Below are positions 18,762-26,273 of a stretch of DNA of 64,000 bases, piece after piece. The DNA is from Akkermansia muciniphila (GTDB lineage Bacteria > Verrucomicrobiota > Verrucomicrobiia > Verrucomicrobiales > Akkermansiaceae), in NCBI GenBank assembly GCA_947624785.1, contig CANQLV010000005.1:160978-224977 (forward strand), written 5' to 3'. Below the pieces are notes generated by a model. That model did no database searches and was not told where the DNA came from. It was given only the letters and a program-made list of their open reading frames with translations. A program made the position numbers and the translations under genes. How positions within the stretch are numbered: the stretch's first letter is position 1; each line of letters opens with the position of its first letter.

Positions 18762-19097
18762 TATTTTTTCCTTTGAAGACGGAGTAGCTTCCTGCTTTGA
18801 TTCTGTTCCCTGAAAGTTGAAAAAGAAGTCTGGACCGTGCTTTTCTTTTCCAGTCCGTCGGTAGGTTTGGAGACTGCGTCAATGCACTTGTTCAGTCTTC
18901 AGCTCTGGGAGTGGTCCTGTATGTCAATTCTTCTTCCAGCATGTTGAGAAGATGGGATCGGTGGATTCTGCCTCAAACACCTTTTCCGGTTTTCCTATTT
19001 TTTTCTTAAAAATGGTTTGTCTTTCGTGACTGCACGTGTTGGATATTTGATGATAGGCGATTTATTGTAAATCAAATAACTTTGTTGATGATGTCAT
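18761..19097 (-). pseudogene. Probable broken small gene between NTPase and helicase
   Basis: No single frame spans this 337-bp gap, but three successive minus-strand frames read like one protein of about 105 residues. The first begins with a possible TTG at 19075 and contains SPIIKYPTRAVTKDKPFLRK and KVFEAESTDPIFST. The second, around 18942-18893, reads MLEEELTYRTTPRAED. The third reads CIDAVSKPTDGLEKKSTVQ and ends in TAA overlapping the helicase ATG. A further ATG at 19097, next to the NTPase stop, could be the original start. Joining them needs at least two frameshifts. It could be real decay, sequencing indels or chance. I recognise no family. Confidence 0.35.
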
Positions 19098-19098
19098 C

Positions 19099-22000
19099 TT
19101 ATGTCCGTTCAAAGGTATTGTACCAATCATCCAGATTTACATGCTTTTTCTGCAAGTGTTCAATGATGGCAAGAGACCGGTGTAAAAACTGTCCCTGATC
19201 AGATATTTCTCTGTTTTCTCCCTCCTTGAAAAGTTCCGTAATAACGGTAAGGATTTCAGAACCATAAAAGTACTGCCAATTTTCAGCGACTGTATTTTGG
19301 GATAAAATTTCCATTATTTCCAGGATATCATCTATATGATTGGGCGCCGCCTTTGCCATCCATGAAAAGAAGGAATGGTCCTTGATGCACATGGAAGGTT
19401 TTTTCTCCAGGATTATTTTTGCTAATTGGATGAGAGTGTGATCTTGAATCTCGGATGAACAAAATGTATGGATCAGAGTTGTTTCTCTGATTAACGCCTC
19501 TTTCTTTGAATCTAAAATAAATCTGATTTCTTCCAGACATTTATTGATGATATTTTTGCTTTCAGCGTCATGGCGATCTTCTAAGTTGGAAAGATATACA
19601 TTTAAAGCGCCTTTCCATGAGGTGTCTGTCCGGGCAGACTTCAGCTCTTCTTCAAAAATTTCTTTGGTAATTTTATTGGCTAGATAACATAAAGCCTCCA
19701 ATTGACCCCAGTTTTTCCCGATAGAGTCACTTTGAGATGCATGCATGGTCCTCAGATGAGGTATTACTAAATCAATTTCTTTGTGATAACAGTAATAGAG
19801 GTAACGGTAAACTTCATGTGTCCCGTATAGTTGTTCATCTGTAACTATTTCATTGAATAATTCCCATGCCATTTCCCGGTTATCATTCAATAACGGAAGC
19901 ATCCTATCTATGTAGAATGTTTTGACTGACAGATTTTCCATCACGGTAAAATCTCTGAGCAATTGCATGTGCTCGGAAGAGATTCCTTTCCCTCGTTTTT
20001 TTTCAAAAAGAGTGAAGGCTGCCTGGATTGTCGATCCTATGGGAGAATTCAACACTCTTCCTGTGTCGATTTTTTCTATCTCTTCCACATATTGATCAAC
20101 GTAATTGATAAATCTTTTTAAGTAGTTGATGATTTCCTGATACATCTTTTCATCTTCAAAAACGATCAGGGAACTGGCTTCCAACGCTGAAGCGATAGTT
20201 CTTTCACTGAAATCCGCCGTTTTTTTAATTAAAGATAAAATTGTATTCGCTATTCCCTGTGCCTCTGGTTTTTCTTTGGCTTCCCACTTGTCTGCTCTTA
20301 TATGACCATATAGGTAATGAAGATGGTCTGCAAGACCCCCTAAAACAGCGTTATGAATTTGATCATCCAGTTCCGTCCAATGCTTTTTCCATAGGTAGTC
20401 AAATTGTGTGGGAGCCATGCTAATAGCTTTCTGCAATTGATATTGAATGTGGGGATCTTCATGATCTAAGTGGTATGTTTGATAATTTATGTCATGAAAA
20501 TGTTTCAGTACTCGTAAAACTTCGTTTTCAGAAAAACACAGGAAACGTTCAGTAGGGACGGCTGAAGGAACATACCCTCCCGATATTCGGTCTGCATCGG
20601 CAGGAAGGCAGAGGTGTAGGGAGATACCTCCCCGTTTAGCTATATCGATGAAGGTAATAATTTTTTGTGTTTTCCATGGTTGGGGGATGATGTCGAGAAA
20701 TGTAAGAACTCTTTCTTTTTGCCATGGATCATCACTATTTTGATAAGTGTCGAAAAGTGGATCAATAATGGAAGATAGTTCTGCTTCATCGAGATATGGA
20801 GCGATTTGTTTTAATAATTGACTGGATTCATGAAGGAAGAAAAAATGTTTCTGGGTAATAAAATATCTGATGATTTGCTTGCTTTCCGTCAAATACTTTT
20901 CTGGATTAATTAGTAATGAGGAAATTACAATAAACATGAGAGCCGGATTTTTATCGACTGCCTGCATGAGATCTGGAAGTTTTTTTATCCACCATTCTCC
21001 CCCTTGTGCACTTTGCTCCACGCACGCTTTTCTGACCAGTATGATAAAAACGGAAAAGTTTTTTTCGTGGCTCATAAGAGTCAGATCTCCATACTCTGAA
21101 AGGCAATAATCAATGAATTCCTTGTCATCTTTTCCGGAATCATATAAATAATTTACCCATTGAATGATATGGTCCAGGCACTTTCCTAGTAAGCAGGAAG
21201 ATGATTTGATGGCGTTTTCCAGAAAATCGTGATTCTTTGAAAAATGCATCCCTGAGCACCTTAAGCTTTTTTGCAGTGTTTCGAGACATTCCGGAAGGTG
21301 ATGGTCATAGCCGTTTGCTATCCATGAGAAAAGTAAATCATCATATTTTTCTGTTTCTTCCTTGGGCATCTTCATCAAGATCCGTTCAACAGGGAAGGAT
21401 ACATATTCGTCTTGATAATGATGGCTTAAAATATTTTTTAGAAGGGGAAATGTTTCATTAATATTGGCGATATCATGTTTTTCAAGAGAAGAAATAATAT
21501 CTTTTTTCAAGCTTTCATGATCGGGCCAGGAGAATTCCAGTACGCTTAACCAAAAATCAGTAATTTCCTTTGGATGAGACTCATAAAATTCACTGGCTTG
21601 ATGGACCATCCATCCGAGCCAGTTTTCATTCTCTGACTGGCAAATCGCATCAAACCAGTCTTTTCTCAAAAATAGGAACCATTCGTATTGCTTGATGTTT
21701 CTGAAGAACAGCAAAAACAACTCATTTTTTGACTGGAACAGGTAACGAACCAGTGCTTGATCATCGGGTTCCGGAATGACCTCTGCAAGAGAAGAAACCA
21801 TCAGCCTTTTCAAATGGAAGGCGACTTGGTTGGAATCCAGAAGTCCTCTTAATTCCTGTCGGAATTGTTCAGGGTTATGACTCCTGAGGTAAAAGAAGTA
21901 TGTTCTGACAATGGGCCGTACAAAGGGAACAGGAGGCAGTTCTCCTGCGTATGCAGACAACGTTTTTCCTTGCCGGATGGCGTTCCTTACCAAAATGAGA

Positions 22001-23694
22001 TCCAGATAGGTTTGATGGCCGAATCTTAACTTGGAATATCCCGATTTCTCGAGAATATGGAGGCTTTGCAAAATACGAATATCTTCCCCCTGCAATTTCG
22101 TTTCCTCTTCCATGATTTCCATTCTGTGACGGTCCAGCATTCTCAGCGCAATCTCATGAAGAGATTTTTCGATTTGTTTGCGGGAAGGTTCTCCCATTTT
22201 TTCATTCAGGGAAAACTTCAAATATCCGGACAGAAGGTCGATGTCATTCGATTGAGTAGGGACCATTCCCTGCTGACGAAGTTCATGATAGATCCAAAGC
22301 ATGCAGGGTGATGAAAGGAGACATTTCTGTCTGTCACCCACTTGAGAGGCATTCCAGCCCCATTTTTCAAAAAGCGGAACAATCTCCTCCTTCCAGTCCC
22401 AGGGTTTTACAGAGATACGTTTTTCCCAGGGGATAGCCCGTAGACGAGAGTCATAGGCAGCATCAAACGTTCTACAGGAAGCGACGATAAAAATATTGGG
22501 GATATTTCTAAGTTGATCAATCAGGGCGGAAAAGTATCTGAAAGCAACGCCGCCCGTTGAGATGGCGATGACGTCAAGAGAATCCATGGCAACGACGACA
22601 GGATGCCATTCAGCAAACCGGGCTATTTTTCGAAAAAGGTCGTGATCCAGTTCCTGGGATATCCTGCCTGCGTCGTTCCCGATGCCGTCAAATTCCTTGG
22701 TTTGAAGGTAGATGACGTTGTATGAAGTGTCTGGATCTTGTTCCAGCTGATCGACAAGATTAAGGAGAACGCAACTTTTTCCGGCGCCAGGTCCTCCTTC
22801 AAGCAATATGGTCTTGTTTCCGGCATCAAGATGCTGAAGAATTTCTTTCACTTCCGGCCGAGGAATTCTTTCCCCTCCTATTTCCCTGAGAAAGCTACTT
22901 CGGCCGATGGCAGAAATTCTCTGGATCTCTTCTCTCAGAATTTCTACGGGATACCGGGGTGCTAAACAAATACCGTTCCGTACGAATTTTTCCAGCACAT
23001 CCTGGCGGGTGATGAAGGAAGAGTCGGTACATCTTGATTCCAATCCAATTTTTTTCTCCCGGGCGTTGGCCTTTGCAATCAGCTCCAGCACTGCGTCCAG
23101 AGCTGCATCCGCATTGGTCGCTATGGAAGAAAGGTGTAGGAGGGTACATTTCCTGATAATTTCCTGTTCAATGGTTCTGAAGAAAAGCGTTTTTAAGAAT
23201 TTCCAAAGTTCGGTGTCTTCTTCCTGAACATCCAGGACTTCTTTCAATTTTTGATAAATGGCGTTTATTGTTGCATTGTTATCGATGGCGGTGTGGATGA
23301 GTGATTGTACATCGGGATAGGAACGGGATTCTTCCGCCAGTTTTCCCAAGTCACCGAATCCGTCTTGACAATAAAAATCAATGGATTCGATATCATCAGC
23401 TCTTTTGAAGAGGTTCCATGCCTTCTTCAGTTCTGCCCCCAATCCGTGGATAGTCCAATCCCTGCGGGCTGTCTGGTTTTTTTTACACTGGCAGTAGGTT
23501 TTTCTACCTGATTCATAATGAATAATAAAGTCTTCTACTTCTATTGGGCCGCCATCCAGGACGCGTGTTGATTCAATTTCCATCCGGACGATTTTTTGTC
23601 CGCTCTTTTCATCCATCATCTCGGCAATATATTGGGCGACCAGCAAATTCTGGTATCTGTCACCCTTATGAGATTCAACTGCGCTTCTACTCAT
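19099..23694 (-). CDS. Avs-like STAND NTPase with N-terminal PD-(D/E)xK nuclease domain
   Basis: 1531 aa from the ATG at 23694. N-terminal residues 1-110 look like a Cap4/Mrr-type restriction-endonuclease fold: GDRYQNLLVAQY, acidic E54/D55, then Q69-C70-K71 in place of (D/E)xK. A P-loop follows (GGPGAGKS, 300-307), then Walker B (VVVAMDSLD, about 366-374) and a sensor-like SCRTFD near 406. The remaining roughly 1000 residues are helical repeat-like with no signature I can name. This order (nuclease, STAND NTPase, long repeat sensor) is that of Avs proteins, which recognise phage proteins and activate the effector. The frame is open to a GTG at 23790, but that lies in a terminator hairpin. AT-rich relative to flanks; followed by a broken small gene and a helicase. 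Confidence 0.82.
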   Translation of the reverse strand: MSRSAVESHKGDRYQNLLVAQYIAEMMDEKSGQKIVRMEIESTRVLDGGPIEVEDFIIHYESGRKTYCQCKKNQTARRDWTIHGLGAELKKAWNLFKRADDIESIDFYCQDGFGDLGKLAEESRSYPDVQSLIHTAIDNNATINAIYQKLKEVLDVQEEDTELWKFLKTLFFRTIEQEIIRKCTLLHLSSIATNADAALDAVLELIAKANAREKKIGLESRCTDSSFITRQDVLEKFVRNGICLAPRYPVEILREEIQRISAIGRSSFLREIGGERIPRPEVKEILQHLDAGNKTILLEGGPGAGKSCVLLNLVDQLEQDPDTSYNVIYLQTKEFDGIGNDAGRISQELDHDLFRKIARFAEWHPVVVAMDSLDVIAISTGGVAFRYFSALIDQLRNIPNIFIVASCRTFDAAYDSRLRAIPWEKRISVKPWDWKEEIVPLFEKWGWNASQVGDRQKCLLSSPCMLWIYHELRQQGMVPTQSNDIDLLSGYLKFSLNEKMGEPSRKQIEKSLHEIALRMLDRHRMEIMEEETKLQGEDIRILQSLHILEKSGYSKLRFGHQTYLDLILVRNAIRQGKTLSAYAGELPPVPFVRPIVRTYFFYLRSHNPEQFRQELRGLLDSNQVAFHLKRLMVSSLAEVIPEPDDQALVRYLFQSKNELFLLFFRNIKQYEWFLFLRKDWFDAICQSENENWLGWMVHQASEFYESHPKEITDFWLSVLEFSWPDHESLKKDIISSLEKHDIANINETFPLLKNILSHHYQDEYVSFPVERILMKMPKEETEKYDDLLFSWIANGYDHHLPECLETLQKSLRCSGMHFSKNHDFLENAIKSSSCLLGKCLDHIIQWVNYLYDSGKDDKEFIDYCLSEYGDLTLMSHEKNFSVFIILVRKACVEQSAQGGEWWIKKLPDLMQAVDKNPALMFIVISSLLINPEKYLTESKQIIRYFITQKHFFFLHESSQLLKQIAPYLDEAELSSIIDPLFDTYQNSDDPWQKERVLTFLDIIPQPWKTQKIITFIDIAKRGGISLHLCLPADADRISGGYVPSAVPTERFLCFSENEVLRVLKHFHDINYQTYHLDHEDPHIQYQLQKAISMAPTQFDYLWKKHWTELDDQIHNAVLGGLADHLHYLYGHIRADKWEAKEKPEAQGIANTILSLIKKTADFSERTIASALEASSLIVFEDEKMYQEIINYLKRFINYVDQYVEEIEKIDTGRVLNSPIGSTIQAAFTLFEKKRGKGISSEHMQLLRDFTVMENLSVKTFYIDRMLPLLNDNREMAWELFNEIVTDEQLYGTHEVYRYLYYCYHKEIDLVIPHLRTMHASQSDSIGKNWGQLEALCYLANKITKEIFEEELKSARTDTSWKGALNVYLSNLEDRHDAESKNIINKCLEEIRFILDSKKEALIRETTLIHTFCSSEIQDHTLIQLAKIILEKKPSMCIKDHSFFSWMAKAAPNHIDDILEIMEILSQNTVAENWQYFYGSEILTVITELFKEGENREISDQGQFLHRSLAIIEHLQKKHVNLDDWYNTFERT

Positions 23695-23765
23695 TGTTTT
23701 CCAATATTTTCTATACGCAATCTTCCTGATCAACAAAAAGGAATCAATATAATTCTGTTTTTCCC

Positions 23766-23795
23766 AAAAAAGCCGTGGCTTGTTCGCCACGGCTT
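23766..23795 (-). terminator. Intrinsic terminator between leader and Avs-like gene
   Basis: A perfect 10-bp stem (AAGCCGTGGC at 23770-23779 against its complement at 23786-23795) with a 6-nt loop, followed on the minus strand by a run of six T. It ends transcription coming from the tail-collar side about 70 bp before the ATG of the NTPase. It could end the tail transcript or attenuate NTPase expression. Confidence 0.75.
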
Positions 23796-24047
23796 GAAGA
23801 ACGGATTAGTTATTCCGCATCACAGGTTTAGACCTTTTCAAATGGTTGTTGCCATTGCCTGTTTTCCGTGTGTTGCTGCTTCATTTCCGGTTCCTCTCTT
23901 GGATCCATGGGATGGGCAATAGCCAAAGGTATTCTAGTCGTCATCACGGATGCACTGATATGATGGGGGCGTCAGCATGCTGACAACTTCAGTATGTTGT
24001 TCCATCTTCTCGTGTGAACTGTACTTTTATGCGAGACGTTTATGGAT
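23769..24047 (-). other. Non-coding leader of the Avs-like gene, possible small RNA
   Basis: This stretch between the tail-collar gene and the NTPase has no plausible ORF on either strand. It starts at the predicted start site of an extended -10 promoter and ends in the intrinsic terminator. Inside is a perfect 14-bp palindrome GTCAGCATGCTGAC (23971-23984), and beside it an inverted repeat ACAAC/GTTGT. A terminated transcript of about 280 nt is predicted. It may be an attenuator leader, a regulatory RNA or simply the 3' region of the tail transcript. Confidence 0.35.
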
Positions 24048-24053
24048 GAAACG

Positions 24054-24062
24054 ATTATAGCA
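24054..24062 (-). promoter_or_regulatory. Extended -10 promoter facing the Avs-like gene
   Basis: The minus strand reads TGCTATAAT, a perfect extended -10 element, preceded by nine consecutive T and an AT-rich tract. No convincing -35 is needed or seen. Transcription would start near 24047 and run through the leader and its terminator into the NTPase gene. Confidence 0.5.
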
Positions 24063-24086
24063 AAAAAAAATCTTATATTTTTTATA

Positions 24087-24845
24087 TTAGTATTTGATAA
24101 TAGGCATTAAAGCCATGTTGACGGGGCGGTTTTCGTCAGCCGTCGGAACAGAGTCGGATGCATCAAAAATTAGGTTGCCGGTATATTGGGCGGAGTAGTC
24201 CGCATGACCAGTATATCTTTGGTTGCTCCCTTTCGTTTTTGAAAACACACCAGCTCCTCCTGTCGAATTAGCTTGAATATACGTAAATAAGTTTCCTGTA
24301 ATATTACGGATAGCATCTCCCTGAATGCTGCCTATAGTTCTCTCTGTAGAAGTGGAACGGATGAACAATCCGTTGTCTTTTGTCAAGTCGGGAAGGGCAA
24401 AGGTCGTGACGCCGTCGCCGCCGTAGATGATGCTGATCGCCGCGTATAGTTCCGGGTATTGGCTGATTTGGAGAATGGTCCCGTTGCATTCCAGCCATCC
24501 GTCCGGCGCTACGCTGCCGCAAAACCACATGAAACAGCCCGGGGCCACACTGGAACCGCACGGACCTGCCGGGCCTGCCGGGCCTGTTTCTCCTTTGTCT
24601 CCCTTGTCCCCTTTGGGGCCTTGTGGACCGGGAAGCCCCTGGATGCCGGGTTCTCCTTTGGGGCCTTGGGGGCCTTCCGGTCCCGGGGCTCCCGGGTCAC
24701 CCTTGTCTCCTTTAGGTCCTTGGCCGCCTGAGTTCCATTTTTCCTTTTCCTGTGCCGTGACGTGAATGCTTGCGTTTCCTGCGTGAGCGGAAAATTCATT
24801 CTGCGTGGCCATCAGGATTCCGTTAATCGTGATCATCTCATTCAT
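24087..24845 (-). CDS. Phage tail-collar protein with collagen-like Gly-X-Y repeats
   Basis: 252 aa in three parts. Residues 1-38 form a leader containing [17 protein letters not shown]. About 18 uninterrupted collagen-type triplets follow ([12 protein letters not shown] and similar, roughly residues 42-95). Then comes a tail-collar domain with [20 protein letters not shown] and [14 protein letters not shown], as in tail fibres of many phages. The triplets should make a trimeric rod holding the C-terminal receptor-binding part. The gene is the last of a minus-strand run with two damaged tail-module genes and a 130-aa protein, so it is most likely a prophage remnant. Only its own frame looks intact. 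Confidence 0.85.
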   Translation of the reverse strand: MNEMITINGILMATQNEFSAHAGNASIHVTAQEKEKWNSGGQGPKGDKGDPGAPGPEGPQGPKGEPGIQGLPGPQGPKGDKGDKGETGPAGPAGPCGSSVAPGCFMWFCGSVAPDGWLECNGTILQISQYPELYAAISIIYGGDGVTTFALPDLTKDNGLFIRSTSTERTIGSIQGDAIRNITGNLFTYIQANSTGGAGVFSKTKGSNQRYTGHADYSAQYTGNLIFDASDSVPTADENRPVNMALMPIIKY

Positions 24846-24985
24846 GATTGTTGTCTAATTGGTTCGGGGTAACCCCGGCTGGTGAACATCCTGTTTTTCC
24901 TTGGATACATATCTCCTGATTACCCGGGAACCTGTTTCAGGGCGGACACCTTGCGGAAGGAATTTGCATGTATTTCAAAAAGAAA

Positions 24986-25203
24986 TCATCCCGCATGCAA
25001 CGTCAGGAGGAAACCCCACAAGGACAGAATACAATGATTCCATGTGCTTTTCTCCTTTTCCTGATTTTTCCACATCCATCCGTTCCTCTGGGCGGATGTC
25101 AGGCCGTCCCAAGCAAGGCAGCCGGAGATTTGCTTTTTACGTAGGCCGTGTACATGCCCTTGGCCATTGTCTCGGTGTGATTGCGTTGATTATTAGTAGT
25201 CAT
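24986..25203 (-). pseudogene. Frameshifted small phage-module gene
   Basis: An ATG at 25203 (MTTNNQRNHTETMAKGMYTA) opens a 34-codon frame that stops at 25099. Shortly before that stop the +1 frame takes over with LAWDGLTSAQRNGWMWK and continues to a stop at 24986. The pattern AYxK...LxWDxLTxxQRxGW is common in small proteins preceding tail-fibre genes, so the two pieces look like one protein broken by an indel. The interval 24846-24985 shows nothing further on either strand. Confidence 0.4.
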
Positions 25204-25215
25204 ATAATTATGTTG

Positions 25216-25625
25216 TTATTGGTTAGGGGTAGTGCAGTGTTTGAAGAACGCCACGGCGGCGGGGTCTGTGATGATGAATTCTTGGTATTGAACCGGGGTG
25301 AATATCCTGCGTCCGCCTTGTGCATTGACTGCCTCGACGCTTAAAGATATGGCCCCAATCATCTCAAACAGCCCTTCTTCCGTGATTGGCCATTTGGAAA
25401 GAGCACATGATCCAGCCGCACCCACACCTGGGCGGTTTGCCACGGCTCGGACAGTCCGACCAGTGTGGATACCTCGGAAGCCAGAGCCGGGGCCCGGTCG
25501 GCGGGAATGTCCATCTGCGTGAAGCGATCCGTGTGCGTGTAGCCAGCCGCATCCTGGTAAATGGCCGTCAGGCTGAATTATCCCCGCTCGCCGGGCTGGG
25601 GGAACTGTATTTGAGCGGTAATCAT
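25216..25625 (-). pseudogene. Decayed phage tail-module gene (in-frame stop plus frameshift)
   Basis: The ATG at 25625 reads MITAQIQFPQPGERG and then hits TAA. The same frame continues convincingly as FSLTAIYQDAAGYTHTDRF and EPWQTAQVWVRLDHVLFP. Near 25400 the protein-like frame changes, giving KWPITEEGLFEMIGAIS and TPVQYQEFIITDPAAVAFF up to a stop at 25216. One nonsense change (probably GAA to TAA) and one indel explain both breaks. The start lies 3 bp beyond the stop of the 130-aa gene, as in a tail operon. Family unknown. Confidence 0.65.
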
Positions 25626-25628
25626 GAA

Positions 25629-26021
25629 TCAAAGACTAGGGGGTTCATATATGCGGCACCAAGCCGCCAGTAAATCACCAGGGTAATATTCCAACGGACG
25701 AACAAGAGACTTAATGCCGTCTTTATCAGTAGCTAGAGATGCTTTGCTCGAAACAAATACCTCGTTGTAGCTATCCAGCGGAAACGTTGCATCCATCAAT
25801 CGATAAGCAACAAGAGGACGGTCCATCCCGGATAAATTCACTCCAACCAGCCACACCCCTTGATTGGAGCCACGACACGAAAAGGCGAGATAACGCAAGT
25901 TAAAGGATGATGGTATGTTGATAGTCGCTGACGTGCTTACAACCACAATCGGTTGGCTCAAAATACTGGCGCATGCCCTCTCTTGCCATTCCTGCGGCCC
26001 CAACACAACATTTTTCCACAT
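25629..26021 (-). CDS. Hypothetical protein of phage tail module
   Basis: 130-aa protein, MWKNVVLGPQEWQERACAS at the N-terminus, rich in beta-type residues (VVSTSATINIPSSFNLRYLAF) and containing LEYYPGDLLAAWCRIYEP. I recognise no named family. Its position directly upstream of the decayed gene at 25625, with a 3-bp gap, and two genes before the tail-collar protein suggests a baseplate or tail-fibre accessory role. Upstream lies only the terminator of tRNA-Pro, so the rest of the prophage is missing on this side. Composition is intermediate between the AT-rich NTPase gene and the core genes. Confidence 0.5.
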   Translation of the reverse strand: MWKNVVLGPQEWQERACASILSQPIVVVSTSATINIPSSFNLRYLAFSCRGSNQGVWLVGVNLSGMDRPLVAYRLMDATFPLDSYNEVFVSSKASLATDKDGIKSLVRPLEYYPGDLLAAWCRIYEPPSL

Positions 26022-26053
26022 TGACGTGTGGCTGTTCTAAAAATGGGGCAAAG

Positions 26054-26089
26054 CAAAAACCGCCGTAAGCTTTTCAACTTACGGCGGTT
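26054..26089 (-). terminator. Intrinsic terminator of tRNA-Pro
   Basis: A 12-bp stem (AACCGCCGTAAG at 26058-26069 with its complement at 26078-26089) and 8-nt loop. On the minus strand it is followed by TTTTT. It lies just downstream of the tRNA 3' end. Confidence 0.8.
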
Positions 26090-26094
26090 AAAAA

Positions 26095-26171
26095 TGGTCG
26101 GGTTGACAGGATTCGAACCTGCGACCCCCTGCACCCCATGCAGGTGCGCTACCAGACTGCGCTACAACCCG
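26095..26171 (-). tRNA. tRNA-Pro (anticodon GGG)
   Basis: The minus strand folds as a tRNA: acceptor stem CGGGTTG (26165-26171) pairs with 26099-26105. The D-arm contains TAGCGCAGTCTGGTAGCGCA. The anticodon stem CCTGC/GCAGG encloses the loop ATGGGGT, giving anticodon GGG. The T-arm is GCAGGTTCGAATCCTGT. The discriminator A is followed by an encoded CCA (26095-26097). The 3' end faces the AT-rich island, the usual geometry of a tRNA attachment site, although I found no second copy of the 3' end. Confidence 0.96.
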
Positions 26172-26273
26172 ATAAAATCAGACCGACCGGGGCCGTGTCT
26201 TGCGACGGCGAGGTGTATATAGGAAAACTTTAGTGTTGGCAAGAGTCTTTTTTCATAGCATACCTTTTTTGTC

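Noticed and set aside
23695..23790. N-terminal extension of the NTPase from a GTG at 23790
   Set aside because: The GTG lies inside a perfect terminator hairpin, and the ATG at 23694 gives the normal start of the nuclease domain.
23769..24047. Retron-type RNA next to the NTPase
   Set aside because: There is no reverse transcriptase gene nearby.
24901..25344. 147-codon plus-strand frame beside the tail genes
   Set aside because: No family features; protein-like fragments of the tail module are on the other strand.
26095..26171. Second copy of the tRNA-Pro 3' end as attachment repeat
   Set aside because: I looked near 14.3-15.5 kb and 23.8-24.1 kb and found no match longer than a few bases.
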